Shown piece after piece: positions 25,845 to 34,123 of a stretch of DNA of 64,000 nt (the stretch's first letter is position 1; every line of letters begins with the position of its first letter). Made by a program: the position numbers and the translations under genes. Origin of the DNA: Algoriphagus sp. (GTDB taxonomy: Bacteria; Bacteroidota; Bacteroidia; Cytophagales; Cyclobacteriaceae). Under the pieces are notes generated by a model. The model ran no database searches and was not told the origin of the DNA. It was given only the letters and a program-made list of their open reading frames with translations. The stretch covers positions 1 through 64,000 of the forward strand of contig NZ_JAMWZB010000011.1 of assembly GCF_024305035.1 (NCBI RefSeq), read 5' to 3'.

Positions 25845-26861
25845 ATGACAATCGAGACCAGAATTCAGGCGTTCATTCAGTTAGGCAATTTGATCCGAAC
25901 CCTTGCCACAGATCAAAAAGAAGAGCTCTTTGCGCGAGCTGAAAACAGAAATAATTGGTTTACCCACAGCAATTGTCAAGATGCCCTGGAGGGAGTTTCC
26001 ACACTGTTGGAAGAAGAAAAATTAAGGACTTGGCTTGCTGCCTATTCCTTAGTAGATGATCCAACTTCCAAAAAAATCGGCGTGCTCATGGCCGGAAACA
26101 TTCCCTTTGTTGGATTTCATGATTTGATGACCGTCTTGATTTCTGGTCATCATGCACATGTCAAATTGAGTACAGCCGATGAGGTGTTAATGAAATGGAT
26201 AATTGATCGTTTGGTTGAAATAGAACCGGAATTAAAAGATCGAATTGTCATTTCTGATATGCTCAAGGGAAGAGATGCCTACATTGCCACTGGATCGGAT
26301 AATTCGGCAAGGTACTTTTCTTACTATTTTGGAAAATATCCTTCCATAATCCGTAAAAATAGGACCTCTATTGCGATTTTTGATGGGACTGAGAGCGAGG
26401 AAGAGCTTAGAAATTTCGGTACAGATGTGTTCCAATATTTTGGTTTAGGCTGCCGAAATGTTTCTAAAATATTTGTAAAAAATCAATCTCAGTTAATCAA
26501 ATTGCTCGATAACTTGGAAGGGTATCAATCTATCGTCCACCACCATAAATACCGGAATAACTACGATTACAACAAGTCCATTTACTTGGTCAACGGGGAA
26601 CCTCATCTGGATAATGGGTTTTTGATTTTAAGGGAAAGTGAGGAATTGGTTTCGCCAATATCTGTACTTTACCACAGTTTTTATGAGGATAAGGAATCCC
26701 TTGAAAAGGAATTGGAAATTCAAAAAAACAAGATTCAATGCATCGTGGCGAATCCGAAAGTTTGGGAAAAAGCGGTTCAGTTTGGTTCTGCTCAGCGTCC
26801 TGAGGTGTGGGATTATGCTGACGGGGTGGATACGATGGATTTCTTGATCGGCTTAAATTAG
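25845..26861 (+). CDS. acyl-CoA reductase (LuxC-like)
   Basis: The 338-residue cytosolic protein resembles the LuxC/aldehyde-dehydrogenase-like acyl-CoA reductase family, which reduces acyl-CoA to aldehyde with NAD(P)H. It has an N-terminal helical region, GVLMAGNIPFVGFHDLMTVL, GSDNSARYFSYYFGKYPSII as cofactor-binding region, and a probable catalytic Cys in FQYFGLGCRNVSKIF. It is somewhat shorter than LuxC (about 480 residues), as Bacteroidota homologues are. No luciferase or acyltransferase genes are nearby, so the acyl substrate is unknown. Its 3' end overlaps the convergent kinase gene by 4 bases. Confidence 0.85.
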   Translation: MTIETRIQAFIQLGNLIRTLATDQKEELFARAENRNNWFTHSNCQDALEGVSTLLEEEKLRTWLAAYSLVDDPTSKKIGVLMAGNIPFVGFHDLMTVLISGHHAHVKLSTADEVLMKWIIDRLVEIEPELKDRIVISDMLKGRDAYIATGSDNSARYFSYYFGKYPSIIRKNRTSIAIFDGTESEEELRNFGTDVFQYFGLGCRNVSKIFVKNQSQLIKLLDNLEGYQSIVHHHKYRNNYDYNKSIYLVNGEPHLDNGFLILRESEELVSPISVLYHSFYEDKESLEKELEIQKNKIQCIVANPKVWEKAVQFGSAQRPEVWDYADGVDTMDFLIGLN

Positions 26862-28615
26862 GCTGTAGGCAACACCACCGTGAAGCAAGTGCCTGATCCT
26901 TCTTCGGACTCGATTTCAAGATGCCCTTTGTTTTTTTTAAGATAATCCCTCACTAAAACCAAACCTAATCCTGTGCCGGACTCATTGTGCAGTCCCCGAG
27001 TGGTAAAGGAAACTCCTTCTCTAAGTTTATTCAGATTTTCGCTGGAAATACCGGCGCCAAAATCCCTAATTTCAATTTCTGCGGTCTGATCTTCCCTACG
27101 TTTGGCATGGATCAGGATGGTGTCTCCAGCTTTTGAATATTTGATCGCATTGCTCACTAAATTCCGTAATACCAATTCGATCATATTTCTATCGGCAGTG
27201 ACCTGAATAGACTCTGATGTGGAAATCTCTATTTTGATTTTGTTTTCTTGGGCGATTCTACTTAAAAGTCTTTTTTGATTTTCCAGAAGGGGTAAAATTT
27301 GAAACTCCTGAGGTTCTATGTATTCTCCGCGTATCTGCGAGCTTGCCCAAGCCAGAAGATTTTCCAACAGAATGGAAACCTCTTCCATGTTTCGGGATAC
27401 CTCAGGTAGCATTTCCATAAATTCTTCCGTGCTGATCAATCCGTTTTCTGTCATTCCGATCAATTCTTTCACCCCAAAAATGGGTCCTTTGAGATCATGA
27501 GAAATGATGCTGAAAAATTTATCCTTTAATTGATTGAGTTGTTTGAGGTCCTCGGCTTGGTCTCTGAGTTGTTGATTGATTTTAACTTCTTGGGTGATGT
27601 CATCAAAAATCAAAATCGTACCACCCAGGATAGATTTTTTATCCAAAATGGGAATGGATTCAATTTTAAAGTTGAAAATTTCTTCATTTTGCCGAGACTC
27701 GATTATGAATGTTTCTTTTGTAAATGTCTCCAGTGAATTGAGGATTTCATGGTCTTGGGCAAAAATGTCAGTAACATGAGCTCCAATTTTTATTTTTGAA
27801 GGATAGGAGCAAAACTTTTTTGAGGCGGGGTTGTATTCCAAAATTTTATTCTTTGAGTTGAAAACAATCACACCCCGGGTAATATTCTCCATTATCTTAG
27901 TATGGGCAATTGGCTTGACGCTAAAAAGGTTATACCTAAGTATAGCAAAACCCAATAAGAGATAGGTAAATAAGAAAGCAAAGGGAGTAAGGTCTAGTCC
28001 CTGATAGGGTTTGATCAATTCAAGCTGATAAAAAAGGTTGACAAGCAAAGGGAAAAGTCCGGCTCCGATGATGAGTTGTGTCTGGGTTTTGAAGAGTGGA
28101 TCTGCATATTGAAATCGCTTCCAAAGGATTAGAGTGCCTGCCAAAAATGCGAGGTAAGAATAAATGGTGTGAATCAAATACCAAGGTCCAATTTCAATCC
28201 CCAGAAATGGAAATGGACCCGATTCTTCCAGCCAAGTCTGGGCATAATGGAGATGATGAAATTCATTGGTCAAAACCATTGAATAGGTAATTACGGGGAT
28301 CAGAAAAGTGAATACCAAGGCCCATTTGGAATTCCAATCCCGAAACCCAGTGTATCGAAGGGTGAAAATAACCCAAACTGCAGGAGTAAATGATATGCCT
28401 AAATACTCCAGCTTGATCCAAAAAAGCATGTCCTCCAGCGTTTTACTGGACAGTTCAAGTCCATAGAAGAGCGACCAAACCGAAGCAAAAAGCATGGTAA
28501 GTGCAATCCATCGTGTTGCCTCATTCAATTTGATCGAGAGAAAAGTCGAAATTACCACCACAAGAAGGCTGGTAAAAATCAACACTGCGGATAAAAAGTT
28601 TAACTCTAATTCCAT
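26858..28615 (-). CDS. sensor histidine kinase with N-terminal 7TM domain and PAS
   Basis: The 585-residue inner-membrane kinase has seven TM helices over residues 1-230 (the histidine-kinase N-terminal 7TM type), a PAS domain at about 238-345 (NITRGVIVFNSKNKILEYNP), a HisKA helix with H373 in FFSIISHDLKGPIFG, and a HATPase_c domain with NLVSNAIKYSKAG, RDFGAGIS and GTGLGLVLVRDYL. Autophosphorylation at H373 and transfer to an unlinked response regulator are expected. No response regulator is adjacent. Its stop overlaps the end of the convergent acyl-CoA reductase gene. Confidence 0.92.
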   Translation of the reverse strand: MELELNFLSAVLIFTSLLVVVISTFLSIKLNEATRWIALTMLFASVWSLFYGLELSSKTLEDMLFWIKLEYLGISFTPAVWVIFTLRYTGFRDWNSKWALVFTFLIPVITYSMVLTNEFHHLHYAQTWLEESGPFPFLGIEIGPWYLIHTIYSYLAFLAGTLILWKRFQYADPLFKTQTQLIIGAGLFPLLVNLFYQLELIKPYQGLDLTPFAFLFTYLLLGFAILRYNLFSVKPIAHTKIMENITRGVIVFNSKNKILEYNPASKKFCSYPSKIKIGAHVTDIFAQDHEILNSLETFTKETFIIESRQNEEIFNFKIESIPILDKKSILGGTILIFDDITQEVKINQQLRDQAEDLKQLNQLKDKFFSIISHDLKGPIFGVKELIGMTENGLISTEEFMEMLPEVSRNMEEVSILLENLLAWASSQIRGEYIEPQEFQILPLLENQKRLLSRIAQENKIKIEISTSESIQVTADRNMIELVLRNLVSNAIKYSKAGDTILIHAKRREDQTAEIEIRDFGAGISSENLNKLREGVSFTTRGLHNESGTGLGLVLVRDYLKKNKGHLEIESEEGSGTCFTVVLPTA

Positions 28616-28708
28616 AAAAGCGGATAACTCTTAAGAAGATTTACTTGTAATGTTTAATCAAATTCGGCTTATTCGAAGGTACTAATTCTAACTGCAAGTC
28701 GAATCAAA

Positions 28709-30028
28709 TTGGAAGCTAAAATTACAAACAGAAAGAAGGGACCTGCGTTAATTTCGCCATTCACTCTGGTTTTATTTCTGACGTTGATGTGTTTGATCTT
28801 TTCCACTTGGATTCAAAGTGAAAACGAAGAGTCTTACGGTCAGGTTTTTTTTAAGTCTTTGGTATTTTGGCAAGAAGGGTTTTTTGGGCTTTTGGATTTT
28901 ACCCTCCAGATGATGATGATTTTGGTTTTTGGCTATGCTTTAGCGATTTACAAACCCATTCATTCCTTTCTCCGAAAACTTTCCTTTTTACCAAAAACCC
29001 ATTTGCAAGCCCTCTTTTTATGTGCTTTAATTACAATTTTTGCCGGCCTGATCAACTGGGGCTTTGGTTTGGTGATTGGAGCCTTATTGGCCAGATTTGT
29101 TTTTTTGGCCATGAAAGAAAAAGGAATCGAGAGTGATCCTGTATTGCTAGCATCGGCCGGATATTTGGGGATGGCAGTATGGCATGGAGGCTTATCTGGA
29201 TCTGCCCCTTTAAAAGTAGCCGAAGAAGGTCATTTTCTCCAAAATAAAATTGGGATAATACCTGTTTCAGAAACAATTTTTGCTTCTTTTAATATGGGGG
29301 TTACAGGAGGTTTGATAACCGTGTTTTTTTTGTCCCTTTGGGTTTTGTCTTGCAGAAAAAACACATCTGAACCTCCGGTTTATTCTCAGCCTTTAAGGCC
29401 TGTTAATCCCAGTAGAAAAAACTTTTTAGGACTGTTTTTAGGGGGATTAATGATTGTTTTGGTGATCGGAAAAATCGCTTTTCAAGCCGAATTTGATCTT
29501 GGTTTTCTCAATCTCAACATGGTCAATTTTTTGCTCTTTGGCGCCTGTTTGATGGCCTACCGAGGACTTCCTCAATTCACCGAGGCGATTATCGAAGGTC
29601 TAAAAAGCTCTGCGGATATTTTCATCCAATTCCCATTTTACGCAGGGATTCTGGGCTTGGTGACCCAGTCTGGTTTGTTGGAGTTGACAGTAGGCTATTT
29701 TCTGGAGAATTCTGACAGCAACACATTTCCCCTAGTTGCCTTGTTTTCATCGGCCTTGATCAATCTATTGGTTCCTTCGGGCGGAGGTCAATGGGCGGTT
29801 CAGGGTCCCCTTCTAATGGAAATCAGCCAGTCTTTAGGCTTATCTGCTGCCCGCATGATTATGGTTTTCTCTTACGGGGATCAGATTTCAAATTTACTGC
29901 AGCCTTTCTGGGCTTTGCCCTTGCTTTCGATTACAGGAGTGAAAGCCAAAGCTTTGCTTAAAACTGGTTTTTGGCTTTTTCTGGCAGGATTTACCTATTT
30001 GGCAGGAATACTGTATGTTTCATTTTGA
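28709..30028 (+). CDS. short-chain fatty acid transporter (AtoE family)
   Basis: The 439-residue membrane protein has about eleven hydrophobic helices and the AtoE pattern: LISPFTLVLFLTLMCLIFST at the start, LINWGFGLVIGALLARFVF, WHGGLSGSAPLKVAEEGHFL, and near the C-terminus LVPSGGGQWAVQGPLL and SYGDQISNLLQPFWALP. AtoE takes up short-chain acids such as butyrate or acetoacetate. The start must be the TTG at 28709: the frame is closed upstream without an ATG, and the first internal ATG lies inside the first helix. It is transcribed away from the kinase gene. Confidence 0.88.
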   Translation: MEAKITNRKKGPALISPFTLVLFLTLMCLIFSTWIQSENEESYGQVFFKSLVFWQEGFFGLLDFTLQMMMILVFGYALAIYKPIHSFLRKLSFLPKTHLQALFLCALITIFAGLINWGFGLVIGALLARFVFLAMKEKGIESDPVLLASAGYLGMAVWHGGLSGSAPLKVAEEGHFLQNKIGIIPVSETIFASFNMGVTGGLITVFFLSLWVLSCRKNTSEPPVYSQPLRPVNPSRKNFLGLFLGGLMIVLVIGKIAFQAEFDLGFLNLNMVNFLLFGACLMAYRGLPQFTEAIIEGLKSSADIFIQFPFYAGILGLVTQSGLLELTVGYFLENSDSNTFPLVALFSSALINLLVPSGGGQWAVQGPLLMEISQSLGLSAARMIMVFSYGDQISNLLQPFWALPLLSITGVKAKALLKTGFWLFLAGFTYLAGILYVSF

Positions 30029-30117
30029 GTTTTTTGAAAATAGCTAAAATGGGTTTAAATAAGGATAAAGTATTCTTTTGAGAGGTTGTTTGGTTACTAA
30101 AATTGGGACTAAGTTTC

Positions 30118-30125
30118 TATATTTG
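30118..30125 (+). promoter_or_regulatory. candidate -7 element (TATATTTG) of the aconitase gene
   Basis: TATATTTG fully matches TAnnTTTG and lies 41 bases before the aconitase ATG. A TTG is found 12 bases upstream of it (30103-30105), closer than the usual 17-23, and another TTG 25 bases upstream. Confidence 0.5.
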
Positions 30126-30166
30126 CACCAAAATTTTGAATCTTTTATTCACCTAAAACCAATAAA

Positions 30167-32428
30167 ATGGCTTTTGATATAGAAATGATCAAGGAGGTCT
30201 ATGCTCGCTTTCCCGAGCGCATTGCCGCAGCACGAAAAGCGGTAGGAAGACCATTGACCTTGACTGAAAAAATCCTTTATTCACATTTATCGGAGGGAGA
30301 AGTTTCTCAGGCATTCGAACGAGGAAAATCGTATGTGGATTTTCAGCCTGACCGGGTTGCAATGCAGGATGCCACCGCACAAATGGCATTGTTGCAGTTT
30401 ATGCAGGCGGGAAGGGATCGAGTCGCGGTTCCTTCTACCGTTCACTGCGATCACTTGATCCAAGCTGAGGTGGGTGCAACAAAAGACCTGGACAAAGCAA
30501 AAGATAAAAACCGTGAAGTGTATGATTTTTTGGCATCCGTTTCTAACAAATATGGAATAGGTTTTTGGAAGCCAGGCGCTGGAATTATTCACCAAGTCGT
30601 ATTGGAAAACTATGCTTTTCCAGGAGGAATGATGATTGGTACGGATTCGCATACGCCCAATGCCGGCGGATTGGGAATGATAGCCATAGGAGTTGGAGGA
30701 GCGGATGCCTGTGATGTAATGGCAGGATTACCTTGGGAATTAAAATTTCCTAAATTAATAGGAGTTAAGTTGACCGGTAAAATGTCCGGCTGGACTTCTG
30801 CTAAAGATGTAATTTTGAAAGTAGCCGGAATCCTGACCGTAAAAGGCGGAACTGGAGCGGTAGTTGAGTACTTTGGAGAAGGGGCGCAGTCTCTTTCTGC
30901 TACCGGAAAAGGCACCATTTGTAATATGGGCGCCGAAATCGGAGCAACTACTTCAATATTTGGATATGACCAAAAATCCGCCGCTTATTTAGAAGGTACT
31001 GGCCGTGCGGATATTGCTGCTTTAGCCAATGAAATTGCAGCACATTTGACTGGGGATTCTGAGGTTTACCAAGCCCCTGAAAAGTATTTCGATCAAGTAA
31101 TTGAAATCAACCTTTCCGAGCTTGAGCCCCATGTTAATGGTCCATTCACACCAGACTTGGCTTGGCCCATTTCAAAATTTGCCGCAGCAGTAAAAGAAAA
31201 CGGCTGGCCAGCAAAACTGGATGTTGGATTGATCGGTTCATGCACCAATTCATCCTATGAAGATATTTCCAGGGCCGCTTCTCTGGCTCAGCAAGCTGTA
31301 GATAAAAAACTGACTGCGAAATCAGAATATACCATCACCCCGGGTTCGGAACAGGTGCGCTTTACCGTGGACCGAGATGGATTTTTGGATACGTTTGGTA
31401 AAATGGGAGGGGTGGTATTGGCCAATGCTTGCGGGCCCTGTATTGGACAGTGGGCCCGTCATGGAGCTGATAAGCAAGAGAAAAACTCCATTATTACTTC
31501 TTTCAACCGAAACTTTGCCAAGCGTGCTGATGGAAATCCCAATACGCATGCATTTGTGGCTTCACCAGAGATTGTAACTGCTTTAGCCATTGCTGGGGAT
31601 TTGACTTTCAATCCCTTGACTGATACGCTTCTCAATGAGGAAGGGCAATCCGTGAAACTGGACGAACCCAAAGGTCTTGAACTACCAACCAAGGGGTTTG
31701 CTGTTGAAGATGCTGGTTATCAAGCACCTGCGGAAGATGGTTCATTGGTGGATGTCATTGTGGACCCTAAGTCTGAACGACTACAGTTACTTGAGTCTTT
31801 CCCAGCCTGGGAAGGTGTTGACCTGAAAGGACTCAGATTATTGATTAAAGCCAAAGGAAAATGTACCACCGATCATATTTCGATGGCTGGTCCATGGTTG
31901 AGATACCGGGGCCACTTGGATAACATCTCCAACAACATGTTGATTGGAGCGGTCAATTCCTTTAATGACCAAACCAATCACGTCAAAAACCAATTGACTG
32001 GAGTGTATGGTGAGGTACCTGCTACGCAGCGTCATTATAAGCAAATGGGAATCGGTACGGTTGTAGTTGGAGATGAAAATTATGGGGAGGGTTCCTCTCG
32101 TGAACATGCCGCTATGGAACCTCGGTTCTTAGGTGTAAGAGCGATTTTAGTTAAATCTTTCGCTCGAATTCATGAAACCAATTTGAAAAAACAAGGAATG
32201 CTTGCGCTAACCTTTGATAATCCTGCTGATTATGAAAAGGTTTTGGAAGATGACTCGATTGATATTGTTGGGTTAGATTCATTTGCGCCGGGTAAATCTC
32301 TTCAAGTAATTCTGCATCATGCGGATGGTTCCTCAGATACGATTACAGTGAATCACACGTACAATGAGGGTCAAATTGAATGGTTTAAGGCAGGTTCAGC
32401 CCTGAACTTAATCAAATCTGGAATCTAA
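30167..32428 (+). CDS. aconitate hydratase
   Basis: Aconitase converts citrate to isocitrate through cis-aconitate in the TCA cycle. The 753-residue protein is of the mitochondrial type, shorter than E. coli AcnA. It has [20 protein letters not shown] near residue 145, three [4Fe-4S] cysteines in [10 protein letters not shown] and [11 protein letters not shown], and the C-terminal swivel domain with [13 protein letters not shown] and [15 protein letters not shown]. The ATG at 30167 fits the family. It stands alone, with a promoter-like TATATTTG upstream and a terminator-like hairpin downstream. Confidence 0.95.
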   Translation: MAFDIEMIKEVYARFPERIAAARKAVGRPLTLTEKILYSHLSEGEVSQAFERGKSYVDFQPDRVAMQDATAQMALLQFMQAGRDRVAVPSTVHCDHLIQAEVGATKDLDKAKDKNREVYDFLASVSNKYGIGFWKPGAGIIHQVVLENYAFPGGMMIGTDSHTPNAGGLGMIAIGVGGADACDVMAGLPWELKFPKLIGVKLTGKMSGWTSAKDVILKVAGILTVKGGTGAVVEYFGEGAQSLSATGKGTICNMGAEIGATTSIFGYDQKSAAYLEGTGRADIAALANEIAAHLTGDSEVYQAPEKYFDQVIEINLSELEPHVNGPFTPDLAWPISKFAAAVKENGWPAKLDVGLIGSCTNSSYEDISRAASLAQQAVDKKLTAKSEYTITPGSEQVRFTVDRDGFLDTFGKMGGVVLANACGPCIGQWARHGADKQEKNSIITSFNRNFAKRADGNPNTHAFVASPEIVTALAIAGDLTFNPLTDTLLNEEGQSVKLDEPKGLELPTKGFAVEDAGYQAPAEDGSLVDVIVDPKSERLQLLESFPAWEGVDLKGLRLLIKAKGKCTTDHISMAGPWLRYRGHLDNISNNMLIGAVNSFNDQTNHVKNQLTGVYGEVPATQRHYKQMGIGTVVVGDENYGEGSSREHAAMEPRFLGVRAILVKSFARIHETNLKKQGMLALTFDNPADYEKVLEDDSIDIVGLDSFAPGKSLQVILHHADGSSDTITVNHTYNEGQIEWFKAGSALNLIKSGI

Positions 32429-32448
32429 GCTTAAGATAAAAATGATAG

Positions 32449-32483
32449 AAAACCGTTGTCATAAAACTGGCTGCGGTTTTTTT
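32449..32483 (+). terminator. probable terminator of the aconitase gene
   Basis: AAAACCG and CGGTTTT arms bracket an 18-base loop, followed by further T residues to 32483, 20 bases past the stop. The stem is short, so this is less certain than the other terminators here. Confidence 0.45.
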
Positions 32484-32599
32484 CGTTTATTTTCCATAAA
32501 AAGATGGAATCCAGCTTGACTAAAAAAGTTTCAAACAGCAGGATAGAAATTACTTCGAGATCCCATCTGACCGATTTAAAATAAATAAATGGATGAATA

Positions 32600-33193
32600 A
32601 TGAGGCAATTTAAGGGGGTATTGATAGGAGTTCTTGGTTCTATTCTTTTACCATTAATCTGTTTTTCTCAGGAAAATATCAAAATCGAGCGGGAGGTAGG
32701 AATCAAGGAAAGACAAGTGCCTGGAGCTGCCGTTGATTGGCTCTACGATGCCTTTGAAAAAGTCAAAAAACCAAATTGGTTTCAGGAATTTTATCAGGAT
32801 GGTTTTTCCTATGAAGCCAAATTTAAAATGGGAGGCAACTATTATAGTGTAGAATTTGATTCTCTGGGGATAATTGAGGACGTGGAGGTGGAACTTGAGT
32901 TGGAAGAGTTAGACCGAATGGTTCAGGATAAGCTCAAGTCGTATTTCTCTGAAAACTATCAGGTATATAAAATCAATAAAATTCAAATTCAGTACACCGG
33001 CAAGAAGGGCGATTTAGAGGATTTTTTTGACGAAAATGAAAAGGAAGGAATCACTGTCCGTTATGAAATCGAATACCGAGGAAAAGAATCGAATAAAGTG
33101 GATGAAATCTGGGAAGGGACTTTCACTGCCGATGGGGTATTACTTACCAGACGAAAAATAGACATACGAATTACGGATAATTTGATTTTTTAG
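32600..33193 (+). CDS. secreted protein with PepSY-like beta domain
   Basis: The 197-residue protein has a signal peptide (residues 1-24, ending CFSQ). Its mature part repeats a PepSY/BLIP-like pattern: FQEFYQDGFSYEAKFKMGGN, YYSVEFDSLGIIEDVEVELE, and again ITVRYEIEYRGKESNK with WEGTFTADGVLLTRRKIDI. Such domains are common in periplasmic Bacteroidota proteins and may inhibit or modulate proteases, but no function is established. It ends 3 bases before the next gene, a DUF2490 protein, so the two form an operon of envelope proteins. Confidence 0.65.
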   Translation: MRQFKGVLIGVLGSILLPLICFSQENIKIEREVGIKERQVPGAAVDWLYDAFEKVKKPNWFQEFYQDGFSYEAKFKMGGNYYSVEFDSLGIIEDVEVELELEELDRMVQDKLKSYFSENYQVYKINKIQIQYTGKKGDLEDFFDENEKEGITVRYEIEYRGKESNKVDEIWEGTFTADGVLLTRRKIDIRITDNLIF

Positions 33194-33196
33194 AAC

Positions 33197-33877
33197 ATGA
33201 GGCGATTACTGATTTTGGGATTGTTTTTTATGCGTGTTTTTTGCGGTTATGGACAGGATCGGCAAACCTTCTTTACTGGATTTTTCCCTGAGGTATCCTT
33301 GACCAAAAAGCTGGAAAATTCCAATAAACTTAACTTTAAAGTTGAGAATCAACACGTGATCTATGATAATCGAATTGGAGATAAACCTCAATTTGATCAT
33401 TATCGAACTGACGTGATGGGATTTTACGACTGGAAGCTCACTGCATCCACAAGTGCAGCCATAGGGCTTTTTCACCGGTTTCAAGATGGTGCAGATGGAA
33501 ACCGGATTATCCAACAATATGCTTTTTTGAATCGTCTTCGTGATTTTCGAATTGGACACCGGATTCGGACTGATCAAACATTTACCAGAGGACAAAAGGT
33601 GGAGTGGAGGCTTCGGTATCGGGTAGCGAGTGAATTTCCCCTCAATGGGGCTACGTTAGATCCGGGTGAATCTTATTTTATGATTTCAAATGAACCGATT
33701 TTCAGTTTAAAAGGTGGAGGATTTAATCTGGAGAACAGGCTTATTTTGACGCTTGGGAAATTATATGCCAAAAGTCAAAAACTGGAGTATTCCATTGATT
33801 ACCGTACGGATGGTTTTTTCAATAATCGCTTTCGAACTCGGCTCTGGCCAAAGATTAGTTATTATTATAACTTTTGA
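33197..33877 (+). CDS. DUF2490 family outer-membrane-type protein
   Basis: The 226-residue protein has a signal peptide (residues 1-19, CGYGQ) and a chain of amphipathic strands: LNFKVENQHVIYDN, RIGHRIRTDQTFTRGQKVEW, WRLRYRVASEFPLNG, ending RLWPKISYYYNF with a C-terminal Phe. This is the DUF2490 pattern, predicted to form a small outer-membrane beta-barrel. The substrate or partner is not known. It is translated right after the PepSY-like gene. Confidence 0.8.
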   Translation: MRRLLILGLFFMRVFCGYGQDRQTFFTGFFPEVSLTKKLENSNKLNFKVENQHVIYDNRIGDKPQFDHYRTDVMGFYDWKLTASTSAAIGLFHRFQDGADGNRIIQQYAFLNRLRDFRIGHRIRTDQTFTRGQKVEWRLRYRVASEFPLNGATLDPGESYFMISNEPIFSLKGGGFNLENRLILTLGKLYAKSQKLEYSIDYRTDGFFNNRFRTRLWPKISYYYNF

Positions 33878-33885
33878 TCCATATC

Positions 33886-33909
33886 AAAAATTTCAACTTT
33901 GAATTTTTT
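33886..33909 (+). terminator. weak hairpin after the DUF2490 gene
   Basis: An A-rich arm with TTCAA pairs with TTGAA followed by six T. The stem is AT-only apart from one C-G pair on each side, so it is a weak candidate terminator. Confidence 0.35.
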
Positions 33910-34020
33910 CAAGATCCTTGAATTAAAGTACCCAGGTTCCTTTTCAAGGCCTTTGAATAATCATTAGGCCTGGATTTAATATTATTTTATGCATTTTTAT
34001 TTATTTGAAAAGTAAAAAAC

Positions 34021-34051
34021 TTGCTATGAAATACAAATTGCTGTATGTTTA
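34021..34051 (+). promoter_or_regulatory. candidate promoter of the hybrid kinase gene
   Basis: TTG (34021-34023), a 20-base spacer and TATGTTTA (34044-34051, one mismatch to TAnnTTTG) lie 72 bases before the ATG at 34124. Confidence 0.4.
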
Positions 34052-34123
34052 CAAAATCAAATAGTGAATAGGACAGGAATCTTCTAAAACAAAACCCAAA
34101 AAACAAAGCGCAGTTATCATTTC

